Origin: Liriodendron chinense
Taxonomy: Eukaryota; Streptophyta; Magnoliopsida; Magnoliales; Magnoliaceae
Direction: 5' to 3'
DNA: 64,000 bases
Assembly (NCBI GenBank): GCA_003013855.2
Contig: ML058508.1
Span: forward strand, 2,469,001-2,533,000
Shown here: positions 1 through 10,869 of the stretch, piece by piece
How the letters are laid out: the number at the start of each line of letters is the position of its first letter
Numbering within the stretch: the stretch's first letter is position 1
Position numbers and translations under genes: made by a program
Notes under the pieces: model-generated
The model's database searches: none
Seen by the model: the letters and a program-made list of their open reading frames with translations, nothing else
What the model was told of the DNA's origin: nothing

Positions 1-52
1 GGTCTTACCGAGATTATTACTACATCACAACCCTACACTTGGGGAAGCGAAT
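1..52 (+). mobile_element. Athila-type LTR, 3' end fragment
   Basis: The first 52 bases match the last part of the Athila LTRs seen elsewhere in the window, best the reverse complement of 32,963-33,015 (shared words GGTCTTA, TTACTACATC and CTTGGGGAAGCGAA). The terminal CA has become TA. The rest of this LTR lies to the left of the window. No primer-binding site follows it, so it could be a truncated 5' LTR or an isolated end. Confidence 0.6.
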
Positions 53-79
53 AGCGTATAATTGTGATATTTCTCGGGA

Positions 80-1302
80 TAAGACTTCTCTGGAGAGCGG
101 TCTCGTCGATCACGCCGATACTTTCTGTCTGTTGGAGAAATTTCTTCAGACTTTCACTTCTTTCCCTGAATATCATGATGAGCTAAGGCTACTTCTTCAG
201 CGTTAATATATTTTTGAGCTTTGGCTTGGAACTCAGTCATTATTTTAGGAGGATTTTTATCCAAGGCGAATCAAAATTTTTCGCTTGTAATGCCTGCTAT
301 AAGGGCGGTGAGACCCTTATCTTCAGTACAACCTTCGGTTTAAACTGCTTCTGTCGTAAATCGGACTGTGAATTCTTTAATTGTCTCTTCATGCTGCTGC
401 TTCAAATCTGATAGATGAGATGCAGATTTTTTGGTACAGATGCTTCCCATGAACTAAGAAAGGAAAAGATCCGATAATTGAGAGAAAGACTCTATGGACC
501 GAGATTTCATACTGCAAAACCAAGTACGCGCTGCATCCTTTAGAGTTAAAGAAAATGCCCTGCACATAACTTCCGAGGTATATCCTTCTAGTTCCATAAG
601 AGATCTGTACGTCTCCAGATGCTTGAGGGGATCACCGATACCAGTATATGGAACAACGTTGGTCGTTCGATATTTTTTAGCTAAAGGAGCCTCCATCACT
701 TCGCGAGTAAAGGGAGGTTCTGACCGTTGGATCGTCGCCAGAGTGGATGTTGAGAGATTCGATTGATATCGTTGTTCGATATCATCGAAACGATCCGCGA
801 TTTTTCTGACATCTCCTTCCCAAGGCAAAGTATAACTGGATATTTCATCATTGGGTTGTTCTTCAGGCTAACGTTGTCCGAAAGTGCTGGAGCGGACGGA
901 TTGTGGGCGCTGATTAGGGGCTTGACTGCCACGAAGAATGAAGTTTGAAGGAGGGTTGACCTGAGCTTGTGGTTGATCTAGAGAGTGTCTAGAAACTGCA
1001 GGTGCAGGTTGTAGTGGCGGTCCTTCTGGAGGTTGCAGTGATTCAGGAAAATGCTGATCAAATCGATTGGATATGGTTTGAAGTCCAGCTTTAAGAGTGA
1101 GGAGTGCATCCCTGACGAAGCACATTACCCCATCGTAGCCACCAGATATTTCTTGGAATGGATTTTGCACGAGTTGACTAGACTACGCTGGAGGAATCCC
1201 TGTCGAAGTAGCCTGAGGGAGGTTGGGAGTTGGCTCAGGGATGTCTGGTGGTGGTAACGTTTTCTTTGAGGTGGAAGGATGAGTCGTTTTCTTAGGAGGC
1301 AT
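80..1302 (-). pseudogene. Tat-lineage Gag, N-terminal half, broken (Tat0)
   Basis: On the minus strand this is the front half of a Tat-type Gag, starting MPPKK at 1302. It aligns through its length with the Gag of the complete Tat element at 28,444-27,200: proline-rich N-terminus, then a conserved block (PPFTREVMEAPL, YRSLMELEG, ARTWF, SFSQLSDLF). Gag packages element RNA in cytoplasmic particles. The reading frame is broken in several places (pieces at 1422-1183, 1170-868, 828-454 and below) and the zinc knuckle, protease and pol are absent. The copy is therefore dead. The left break is near 80, just after the Athila LTR scrap; the gene runs out of its own LTR at the right. Confidence 0.75.
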
Positions 1303-1349
1303 AGCGGGAGGTGACAATTTGTAATGAGAACAAATTGAATACTCGTTCC

Positions 1350-1690
1350 CACTGATGACGTCAGAATCTGGTAACAGGTCCCTTCCAAACTTATGCTCTT
1401 CTTGAAGTGAGCTCCACTCCAAACCTGAAGGCCAAAGAAGAAAACTAAGGCTGGCCGACGCTTGGCTGTTAGCCCTCCGAAGCTTAAGTCAGAGGTGACT
1501 TGATAGTAAGATAAAGTGTGAAACCTAGGCTTAGAGATTGTGTACCTTTATCATCTGTGGGGTCATCTATTTATACAAATCTGGGTGATCCAGTCTGTTA
1601 TGCAAGCCGTTAAAATCACTGCTGATTTCAGGGGATATGGTGCTTATCTTGTTAATCCTTAGGTAAGGGGATAAACCAAAATTTCTAAGA
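1350..1690 (-). mobile_element. Tat0 LTR fragment with damaged primer-binding site
   Basis: Next to the Gag start the minus strand carries GTGGGAACGAG, the inner part of the Tat primer-binding site, but the outer part is deleted. The flanking sequence (GTCAG, GTAACAG, GCCGTTAGCCCTCCGA-like core, GCTTAAGTCAG) matches the first 170 bases of the Tat1 LTR at 28,519. The outer end is cut off near 1690 against Athila integrase. A TATA-like ATTTATAC lies near 1570 on the plus strand. Boundaries are approximate. Confidence 0.6.
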
Positions 1691-1693
1691 AAA

Positions 1694-2901
1694 GTGCGCA
1701 GATTTTTCTGGGATGAACTTTTACTTTTTAAATATTGCCCAGATCAAATTATTAGGAGATGTGTCCCTGATGATGAATATAATTCTGTCATCTCCTTTTG
1801 CCACGATCAAACATGTGGGGGTTATTTTTCCACCAAGAAAACCACTACAAAAATTCTACAGTGCGGTTTTTATTGGCCAACTCTATTTAAGGACACCCAC
1901 GAGTTTTGCAAAGCATGCGAGCGCTGCTAAAGCTCGGAGGATTGTCCCGTCGGAATATGATGCATCTTACCCCAATTCAACATCTTGAAGTCTTTGACTG
2001 TTGGGGAATCGATTTCATGGGACAATTCCACTCATCTTTTGGACATGTCTACATATTGATCGTCGTAGTCTATGTGTCTAAATGGATAGTGCCTATTCCA
2101 TGTTGAACCAATGATCATTGTATGGTTCTAAAGTTCCTTAAGGAAAGCATATTATCTAGATTTGGAAGTCCTCGAGCCATCATTAGTGATGACAATTCTC
2201 ACTTTTGCAATAGGCCTTTGGAAGTCTTGATGAAGAAATCTGGCATTAAACATAAAGTGAATACCCCATACCACCCATAGACAAGTGGGCAAGCTGAAAT
2301 TTTCAATAGGAAAATTAAACAAATTTTAAAAAATTCGGTGAGGCCGGATCGCAAAGATTGGTCACTTGGATTAGTCGATGCTCTTTGGGCTCACCGTACC
2401 ACTTACAAGACTCCCCTTGGAATGTCTCCCTATAGAATTGTCTATAGGAAGGCTTGTCACTTGCCTGTGGAAATTGAACACAAAGCCTATTGGACAATTC
2501 AGGCATTGAATTTCGACATTGACAAGGCTAGCTCGCTTCGCAAACTAAAATTGAATGAGCTTGACGAGATTCAGAATGATGCTATTGAGAACTCGATAAT
2601 TTACAAGAGTAGGATGAAGGCCTTCCATGATAAGCACATCTTCAGAAAATCTTTTCATGAAGGTCAGAAAGTGTTCTTGTACAATTCTCGACTTCATCTT
2701 TTTCCTGAAAAATTGAGATCTCGATGGACCGGCCCATATATTGTTAAATAAGTTTTTCCTCATAGGGCTGTTGAGGTAGAAAATGCGGTGAATGGTAACT
2801 GTTTTAAAGTGAACAGACAACGCCTCAAACCATTCATTGAGAAATTTGATTTAGATGACATGTCCATCACTCTAGATAGTCCTGTGTATCAGGATGATTG
2901 A
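1694..2901 (+). pseudogene. Athila integrase, decayed (copy 1)
   Basis: The plus strand encodes an Athila integrase in pieces: the HHCC zinc-binding part (CHDQTCGGYFS through FCKACERC, 1790-1930), the catalytic core start with WGIDFMG near 2005, the second aspartate in ISDDN near 2190, and the GQAEI region with the catalytic glutamate near 2290. A long C-terminal piece, 2338-2751, has the family's HLPVEIEHKAYW and LNELDEIQNDA words, and the end DSPVYQDD stops at 2899-2901. Integrase joins element cDNA to nuclear DNA. There are frameshifts near 1920 and 2105, a TAG at the glutamine of HPQTSGQ (near 2278) and a TAA near 2750. Reverse transcriptase and Gag are missing on the left, where Tat0 abuts. 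Confidence 0.85.
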
Positions 2902-4030
2902 TCTCCTAGTCTGACGGAGGTATAGAGTAGATTAGGTTTAGTTATTTTTCTGTTTGCTTTAGTAGATTTTGATACCGGAGGTAGACTTCCATGATCAACT
3001 CTCTTAGGTACTATCATTCTCACTCTCTTTTATTTTACCATTGCTCTCATGTTCATGCTCATTGCATATCTTTTTACATTGAGGACAATGCAAGATTTGG
3101 TTGGGGGGTGAGATGAGACACCTCATTTAGCAGTTTGTGGACATTTCGAGCATTATATTATGTTGAATTTTTTTTCAAATTTTTCTGAAAATTCAAAACT
3201 CTTTTGGAAAACCTTGTTTCTATGCATTCGAGATGATACAAGTATAAGAAAAGGAAATATAAAGTGATTAATGTTGCAAGTCTTGTACTACCTTTGATAT
3301 AATGGTTTTTTATGTGAATTCCCCTATTTACATGATCGATAGAAAATTCGAACACTTTTACACCTAGTTAACATTACACGATTTTCATGGGTTGAAAGGA
3401 TTATGTAGATTTATAGATTGACTAGACTTAGATTTAAGGTTTTGAGGAACCAAGCCGGGGTACTTTGTCCATCCTTGTCCATGGGAAAATAACGAAATAT
3501 ATGGATTTCTAAAAATCCTATCTAAATTGTATGAAAAGGAAAGAAGGAAAGAAAATATGGGTAAGATTGAAAATAAGGTGGAAAATTTTGAAAAGGGCTA
3601 CTTATTACCAACCGGGGGATGGTCTACCTATAACCAAAGTCGGAAATGAGATGTAGTGTGAAAGCCGTTGGAAGGACGGTAAGGCAAATTCCTGTCATTG
3701 GCTTGTGGTTGATCTGTACACCGTCAGATCTATAGTTTAGTTAATCTATGAAGAAGATAATCCTGAAAATTCATGAGATGACCATTCACTATGCACGCTA
3801 GATTAAATTTGTTTAAGTTCTTCTATTTTCAGCGGGAATTTCATATGAACACTCATTATGTTTTGAGAGTTTAAGGTTTCAACTTCTATCACCTAATTTT
3901 TCTTACTTTTACACTCGTATGTCTTGGAATGGATAGAAGCATAGTTTCTGAAAGAGAGTTGGATCTTGGAGAAGTGAACTTGTTTCACGCATGTTTTGCT
4001 CAGGACTAGCAAAATGCTGGTTAGGGGGTG
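2902..4030 (+). other. Athila 3' non-coding region and polypurine tract
   Basis: About 1.1 kb between the integrase stop and the 3' LTR holds no envelope-like ORF I can support. It is conserved in copies at 8,752-9,873 and, inverted, 35,035-36,104. It ends in the polypurine tract GGTTAGGGGGTG directly before the LTR start TGTTGAAC. Confidence 0.7.
3075..3110 (+). promoter_or_regulatory. Internal second polypurine-like motif of Athila
   Basis: The words ACATTGAGGACAATG and GGTTGGGGGGTGAGA form a conserved block inside the 3' non-coding region. It recurs at 8,907-8,945 and at 35,961-36,000 on the minus strand. The G-run could act as an extra plus-strand priming site; that role is inferred. Confidence 0.45.
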
Positions 4031-4280
4031 TGTTGAACCTCCAATTTATTCATTTGCTAACCTGTTACATCACATTATATGCATGGTTTGCATGCTTAAA
4101 AAACCCTTGTAATGCATGTTTTGTGAATGTAGGATTGAGAGAGAGACTTCACTCCATTGATGCTTAAAAGACACATTTAGGAGCTTTTGATGAAGACCCA
4201 AGGTGGGCCAAAGAAAGAAGAAAGCAAGGAGAGGAGAAAGAAGAAGAAAGAAAGAAAGAAATTGTGAAGAAAGGAGGTCC

Positions 4281-4467
4281 GACCGATCATGACCGGAAGG
4301 CCAAGGGAGCCACGACCGGTCATGATCGGTCGGCCACCCTCCTACCCCTCTGTATAGGTCGCTGGACCAAGGACCAGTGTGGTCCGACTGGTCATGACCG
4401 GTCGACCAACGGGTTGGCCCCCCCTCTTATGCTCTCTGAACTCCCCCTCGACAAGTCAGACCGGTCA
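4281..4467. repeat. GACCGGTCATGACCGGTC palindrome array in LTR U3
   Basis: Four or more copies of variants of the palindrome GACCGGTCATGACCGGTC lie 250-440 bases from the LTR start. Related arrays occur at 34,680-34,786, 7,765-8,065, 50,725-51,040 and 53,610-53,945. Confidence 0.75.
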
Positions 4468-4871
4468 GCTAGTGTATTTTGTTGCTGAAATTTAGAAGCT
4501 CCGAAAATCATGCGAGTCCTTACGTCTGGAAGATTCTGAAGCAGTGGAACCTCCCCATTATAGAAGGACACCTAAGTTCTCTTCCTAAGGCATCATAGAA
4601 GAGCAGGAACTTCGCGGGAGGTGAAGAGAATCATCGTGGAGCGTCTACAACTCTTTCGAATCTGGTTTTTCATGTTTTCTAGTTAGTTTTTCATTATTTT
4701 TAGAACCTCTTAGCTAAGGTAAGTGGTGAAGCTTGTGGGTAGTAATCATATTGGATTAGTTTTAATTTAAGTACTTCTACTTTAAGTTGGATTTTAAGTT
4801 CTACTTTGAATAAAAGATGGTATTTTTGGATGTTTTATGAGAGTTCATGTGCTTCGGACATGGGTTCCTTG

Positions 4872-5945
4872 TATGGCTGTACATCGAGCCGAGTCAAGTC
4901 AAGGTAGGCCAAGCTTGGTTTGACTCATCTGTGCTCTCCTCGAGTTCAAGCTTAAGCTCGAGCTCACCCTCGAGCTTACCATTGGAGCTTGCCTTGTTTG
5001 CTAAAACTTTCGAGGTGAGCTCGAGGCGAGCTAGCGGATTGAGTCGAGGCGAGCTTACCACGAGTTGAGTCAAGCTTGCTCCCACCTCAATTTATTATAT
5101 TTTTTTAATACAAATTAAAAGTCAACAACATTAAGTTCAAGAAGTCACACATATATTAGGGGAGAATAGTATTTTGCCAGGTGGGACCCCGCCATTAAAA
5201 TGACCTAGCTCTGATCGGTTTTTTCTTTGGCCAGGTCACACACGCATTGAATGCAGACCACTAGTAATATTTTTTAAACCATAATAAACACAGTACATGC
5301 ATAGCTCACCATATGAATGGACTGCCCTGATTATTGTGTGGACCATCTTCATGATGAGGCCCAGCTAATTCATGGATCAGATGCACCACCTCCCTCATAA
5401 AATTGCAATCAATAGCTACATATGGTGTTTGGTCTTACCATAGCCCATGTTTTATAGATATGTATGGTGTGTGGTCTGACTGTAGCACTTATGTTTGTGT
5501 AGCGTGTTAAACACACAGCCACTGTGCGCTCACCATGTTTCGTACTTGAAATTACTCAATCCATCAGATATGCTTAATAAGGAATGTTCTTACCTGAACG
5601 AAATAGTAAGATTAAGAAACCTCCCCAACGTGTGAGGGTTTTATGTCCTAAGCTTGGACCCCAATGTGTGTGTGTGGGGGAGTGAGGAGAGAGAACCAAG
5701 AAATAAGACGATTAGGGTTCTTTTTTTTTAACAATTATCTATATGAAATGAGTCGAGCTCGAGCTCGAGCCGAGTCGAGTTTCGAGTTGAGTGACCCAAT
5801 GGTCGAACTTGACTTGATTTCTAACTCGAGCTCCTAAATGAAGCTTGGCTTGACTTGTTCTACTAAGTCGAGTCGAGCCGAGGCGAGCTTTTTCGAGTCG
5901 AGTCGATCGAGTTTCTCGAGTTGACTCGGCTCATGACTAGCCCTA
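4872..5945. mobile_element. hAT-like non-autonomous DNA element
   Basis: A 1,074-bp insertion in the Athila LTR is flanked by a perfect 8-bp direct repeat, GTTCCTTG (4,864-4,871 and 5,946-5,953), the size made by hAT transposases. Its ends are imperfect inverted repeats: TATGGCTGTACATCGAGCCG at the left, and TAGGGCTAGTCATGAGCCG read inward from the right. The first and last 200 bases are packed with GAGCTCGAG/GTCGAG words that can pair over a longer distance. No transposase ORF is visible, so it would need one in trans. Internal sequence from 5,090 to 5,740 is AT-rich and unrecognised. Confidence 0.85.
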
Positions 5946-6426
5946 GTTCCTTGCAAATTCTCTGAGATTATCATGTTTGGATTGTTTAGATTCGAATTGT
6001 AGTAACCCCTGAGCATACCATTGTCCATTGGCATAGTTGTTACTTCGAAGGCTATATATTCGACTTCTACATGCTTCATTAGAACTAAAAGCTTATTCTT
6101 CAACTTGAGTGGTGATTGTTTGTGTTTGAATGCTACATCTTCCAACTAGAAGAGAGATAGAACTTCAATTCTAGTTGTGTTATGCTTGGATGAATGAATT
6201 CACATCGGGGCTCCCACAAGTGGATCCTTGAGGCATTAGTTCTGTTTATTATAGATTTTTACAACTTTACTGTTTTTGTCTAGTTTATGAATTTGAACTT
6301 CTTAATTAATTGAAATTGAAGTTGCTGGAATAAGTAGAATTGGTTTACCTCTTTCCCTATGGATTGACCTTGGTCTTACTAAGAATTCTTACTACATCGT
6401 AGCCTTGCACTTGAGGCGAGCGAACA

Positions 6427-6706
6427 TGAACCATTCAACACAATCCTAAAAATTTAAACTACTTCTACTAAAAATAAAATCAAGATACTAAAGAAAGAAG
6501 GTTAGGAAAACAAAACCCAAATTGAAGATTTACGTTAATTTCGTGCAAAAGCAAAACAAAGTAAATTAGTGTCCTAAATTAGTAAGAAGACCTAATCTAG
6601 AATTCAAGGAAAATCCTAAACCTATCTTAGCACAATCTCAATTAAAAATTATTCTAAATTTTTTTTTATAAACATCGTCACATCCCCGGCAACGGCATAA
6701 AAAACT
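6427..6706 (-). other. Athila leader with tRNA-Asp-type primer-binding site (copy 2)
   Basis: Immediately inside the inverted LTR, the plus strand reads ATCCCCGGCAACGGC (6,682-6,696), which is the 3' end of plant tRNA-Asp with the last bases decayed. On the minus strand it is therefore a damaged tRNA-Asp primer-binding site. The remaining 250 bases are an AT-rich untranslated leader cut off by the 3' LTR of copy 1 at 6,426. Confidence 0.7.
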
Positions 6707-8313
6707 TGCTCACCAACCTTTAGTGCAAGGTTGAGATGTAGTAATAATTCGGTAGAAACTAAGATCGTCCTCAGGGATTAGCCAGGAATTTACAAAACTT
6801 CTTAAACAACTTTAATTAAAATCAAGCTAAGGTGAATTAAATCTGAAAATCTATGTATTGGTGTGAATGATGAAATTTGTAAACTAAAGAATGAATATAT
6901 TGATCTAAAAACACTAGAGCACCGATGATCTACTTATAACTATCCTTAATGCATAATTCATCTAGGTTCCTCAATTACACAACTGGAATTGAAATCCAAT
7001 TCTATCCTGCTGGGATATGGAGCGGTTAAATCAACATCTAAAACAATGTTATTCATTGACATGATTCCCTCAATAGAGTTCATGTATTAGGCACACTCAA
7101 TTACATAGGCCATTCCTGTTTCCAATAGGTTAAGATCACAACTATGGTCATCATCAAATCCTCTCACTAGACTTGATTAATACCAAAATCTGAACTTGAA
7201 TAAAAACATATCAATAAAGTAACAACTATCTCAGAATTATTCAAAATATTGGAACTTTGGTTGAAGTATTTCCCATATTAAGAACCAAGTTCTAGAGTAT
7301 AGGGAATCCAATTCCTTAATTTGTATAGGTCTAGACCTTGTAAAATAAATAAGAATCCAAGTTTAGACCTTCTAAATATCGAAATCGAAGCCATCAAGGG
7401 ATCAAAGAAGAACTAGAACTTAGAACTTTATTCAAATTAAAATCAAGCCATGTTCAACTTTAAATCCAAAAGTAAAACTTAGAAACAAATTAAAGCATTA
7501 AAAATAACTACAAGCTTCACCTCTTAGCCCTATCTAAGAGGTTCTAGCCAACCATTATCATGATTAAACTAGAATCAAACAGAAAAACTACTAAAAGTAT
7601 AGAAAAACCCTAATCGGGGGAGTTGTAGACTCTCCACCTCCAGCGATTGTAGAACTCTTCTAAGAAGATTATATACGAAAGTAGAGGTGTCCTTTTATAG
7701 CAAAAATGCACCACCACCTTGGAATCTTCGAGAATTACGTAAGTTCTTACGTAGTCAGGCGGTGTTCGACCGGTCGAAGCCCCCTAGTCTACCAGTCGAA
7801 GTTCAATAAGCAACGAACTTTTAACGGCTTTTTGAAATTTTCTTCAGTCGACCGGTCGAAAATGCTCTTTTTTGTCTAGCAATGTTTGGGATTTTCCTTC
7901 AACTCCTTTTAAATTATCGATCGGTCAGTCGATTGGTGGAGGCTTCCACCGACCAGTCGGACGATTGGTCGACAATGCTCACTTTTAGTCCAGCAAGTTT
8001 AGCAACCCTTCTTTGAATTATCGACTGGTCGGTCGACCGATCGACGTCCGTGACCAACCGGTCGAGCTTGTTATTTCTTTAAACCTTTTCTTTTCTTCTT
8101 CTCCATCTTCCTTGCTTCTTTCTTTCACCTCTTGGCTCTAGTTCTAATCATCTTCAAAGTATTTTAAGTTAGTCCTTTTATCATTGAAATCATGGTGTTC
8201 CTCTCTCATTCCTACAATCATAAATACACAAATTAGATAGATCTTTTAACACTTAAATTATGCATAATGTGTGATGAATTGGGGTTAGAATATGCACAAT
8301 TCAGATCTTAACA
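6707..8313 (-). mobile_element. Athila 5' LTR (copy 2), inverted
   Basis: Read on the minus strand this runs from TGTTAAGATCTGAATTGTGC to GGTTGGTGAGCA. It is followed by the primer-binding site on the expected side, so it is the 5' LTR of a minus-strand Athila. It interrupts the integrase gene continuing at 8,314. Its U3 holds divergent GACCGGTC palindromes (7,765-8,065). The other half of this element is not in the window. Confidence 0.8.
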
Positions 8314-8751
8314 CCAATGAAACTTGAACACAAAGCTTATTGGGCAATTCGGGCATTGAACTTTAATATTGACAAGGCTAACTTGCTTCGCAAACTCCAA
8401 TTAAAGGAGCTCGATGAAATTCGGAACGATGCATATGAGAGTTCACGGATATATAAGAGTAGGATGAAGGCCTACCATGATAAAAACATTTTTAGAAATT
8501 TTTTTCATCATGGCCAAAAAGTGTTCTTGTATAATTTACGATTACACCTTTTTCCGAGTAAATTGCGATCTTGATTAATTGGCCCATACATTGTAAAAGA
8601 AATATTTTCTCATGGGGCCGTTGAGATAGAAAATTCATCAAATGGTAACTATTTCAAAGTGAATGGACAATGATTAAAACCATTTGTCGAAAATTTTGAT
8701 TCGAAGGACATGTTCATCCCTCTCGATGATCCTGTCTATCGGGATGATTGA
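8314..8751 (+). pseudogene. Athila integrase C-terminal end (copy 3)
   Basis: The sequence picks up an Athila integrase at KLEHKAYWAIRALNFN, inside the HLPVELEHKAYW motif that is intact at 2,460, and runs to the DPVYRDD end with its stop at 8,749-8,751. It is about 80% similar by eye to copy 1 here. A stop at about 8,575 and others follow. The abrupt start shows that the inverted LTR of copy 2 was inserted at this codon (right flank CCAAT). Confidence 0.8.
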
Positions 8752-10111
8752 TCTCCTAGTTTGATGGAGGTATAAAGTAGATTAGGATTAGGTTGTTTTC
8801 TATTTTTTATTGCTTTCATTAAGATTAGTTGTTGGAGGTATCTCTCATTCTCACTCTCCTTTATTTTTGGCATTGCTCTTATGTCATTGCATATTACATA
8901 TGTTTTTACATTAAGGACAATGTAAGATTTTCTTTTGGGGTGAGATTCCTGGATGAATCTACTAGTGTTTGTGACATTTTGAGCAAATGTGTGAGAAATG
9001 TTTTTATCTTTCTGACTTTTAAACTCTTTTAGAAGTTTTTGTTTCTATAAACTTAAGTATCTGTGAATATGAGAAGAGGAGATGTGAAGTGATTTAATTT
9101 TGAAAAGCTTAAAATTTCTTTAATATAGTAGTTTTCTATATGAGTTTTCCCCTTTTATATTGCTGATAGAAATTTTGAATACTTTTGAATTTTAGTTCAC
9201 GTTACACGATTCTCATAATTGAAAGGATTAGAGGGTATATTTAGATTGATTAGACTATGATCTAACATATTGAGGAACCAAGGCAGGGAACTTTGTCCAT
9301 CACGTTCATAAAATAAGTGAAGAAAAGAAAATTAAGATATGGATTTCTAAAAATCCTATCTTATGATATTTTGAAAGAAAAAGACGAAGAGTAAAGTTGA
9401 AAATATGTGGAAGAAAGAAAATATCGAAAAAGGGCTACCTATCACCACCCAAAGGGAGGGTCTATCACCCAAGATGGTAATGGGACGTAGAGTTAAAGCC
9501 GTCGAATAGAATGGTAAGGCAAATTCTTGTCATAGGCTTGTTGTTGATCTCTACTCTTTTAGATTTATAGTTGATCCATGAAAAGAAGAGTAATTCTGAA
9601 AGATAATGAGATGAACATTCATAAAGCACACTAGACCACGTTTGTTTGGATCATTCTATTTGTCAAATAATTAGTGGGGACTCTATTTAGAGCACTCACT
9701 ATGCTTTAGGAGGATTAAGGTTTGAAAGTCAATTACTACTTATTTCTGAATTTTGCATTCACGTGTCTTGGAGTTTATAGAAGTATAGTTTCTGAAAGAA
9801 AGTTTGAGTTGGGGAATTGGATTTGTTTCATGCATGTTTTGCTTGGGACTAGCAAAATGCCGGTTGGGGTGTGTGTTGAGCTCTGAATTGTGCATATTCT
9901 AACCCCAATTCATCACACAATTATGCATAGTTTTGAGTGTTAAAAGACCTATCTTATATGTGTATTTGTGTTTGTAGGAGTTGAAGAGAGACCTCGTAGA
10001 TATGATGTTAAAAAGACCACTTTATACACATTAGAGATCAGTGGAAGAAGAGCCAAGAAGTAAATGAAAGAAGAAAGGAGGAAAGAAGAAGAGAAAAGAA
10101 AAATTCGCGGA
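8752..10111 (+). mobile_element. Athila 3' region and truncated 3' LTR (copy 3)
   Basis: This repeats the arrangement of 2,902-4,030: the GGACAATG internal motif near 8,915, the polypurine tract CCGGTTGGGGTGTG, and then an LTR from TGTTGAGC at 9,874. Only about 240 bases of LTR remain, and homology to the other Athila LTRs stops near 10,111. Confidence 0.7.
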
Positions 10112-10869
10112 GAAACAAATGAAGTCCTCCCTCAATGATAGTTTTGAAAGTGAATGGAGGAAAGTGGCTGTTTGGGCTCCCTTGGAGAGTTGCACATGTA
10201 AACAAATGTGTCACTATGCATGTGTCCGCCACACACGTGGCATACTGATGATACTTCTAAACAAGCCAATTATCAACTACATCACTAAAATCACACTAAT
10301 AGAATGATCCAAACCATGCATCCAAATGTTGGCTGTCTAAATGAATGGTTTAAAAACTTTAACAAGTAACTTGTTTTGTGATGCTTATGTTTGTGGCCCA
10401 CCTAAGGCTCAAAATTTCGTCATTTTTGCCAAAGTATATATTTCAATGGGCTTATTACAATTATTTTGTCAAATATCATATATGTACATTAATTTCAGAT
10501 ATTAAAGTTTATTTAAAATATCACATATGTTCCTGTGAATATATTGAAAAAGTCAAAATGATTTCCAATTCCTTCCATGCAAACATAATATTTTGGATTT
10601 TTATGCATTTTATTTACTCCCATCCAAACACAACTTTGTAAGTCATTTACTCTCAATTCTTTCACTTCCAATTCCATTTCCCACTTACCTCCATTTATAA
10701 GCTCCTAAACGGGCCCTAATAATCACTAAGCTCAGAGCGGTATGAATGAGTTTGCTTTATCATTGTAATAACTGTGACCACCTTAGAGATGGTCTAAATT
10801 CCCAATCATGTGACCCCTTAAGAGGTTGCTAACCCAACATGCATGCCCTCCTAAGTAGGGTTGTCATCA
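10112..10869. other. Unclassified AT-rich segment, possible small DNA element
   Basis: No coding sequence is supported. The segment ends with CTCCTAAACGGGCCC followed by TAA (10,702-10,719), a form typical of PIF/Harbinger or hAT miniature elements. A weak counterpart, GGGCTCCCTTGGAG, lies at 10,174, but no matching target duplication is visible. 10,720-10,869 shows nothing I can name. Confidence 0.3.

Larger units (their letters stand above)
4031..6426 (+). mobile_element. Athila 3' LTR (copy 1), interrupted
   Basis: The LTR runs from TGTTGAAC just after the polypurine tract to GGCGAGCGAACA, with the TG...CA ends expected of LTRs. It matches the inverted LTRs at 6,707-8,313 and 32,963-35,034. 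The U3 part (4,281-4,467) carries repeated GACCGGTC-type palindromes. A 1,074-bp DNA element is inserted at 4,872; without it and one duplication copy the LTR is about 1.3 kb. Confidence 0.8.

Noticed and set aside
4281..4467. CRISPR-like array
   Set aside because: The repeats are irregularly spaced palindromes within an LTR of a plant genome.
10174..10716. PIF/Harbinger-type miniature element
   Set aside because: Only the right end is convincing; the left end is weak and there is no matching TAA/TTA duplication, so it is listed only as unclassified.
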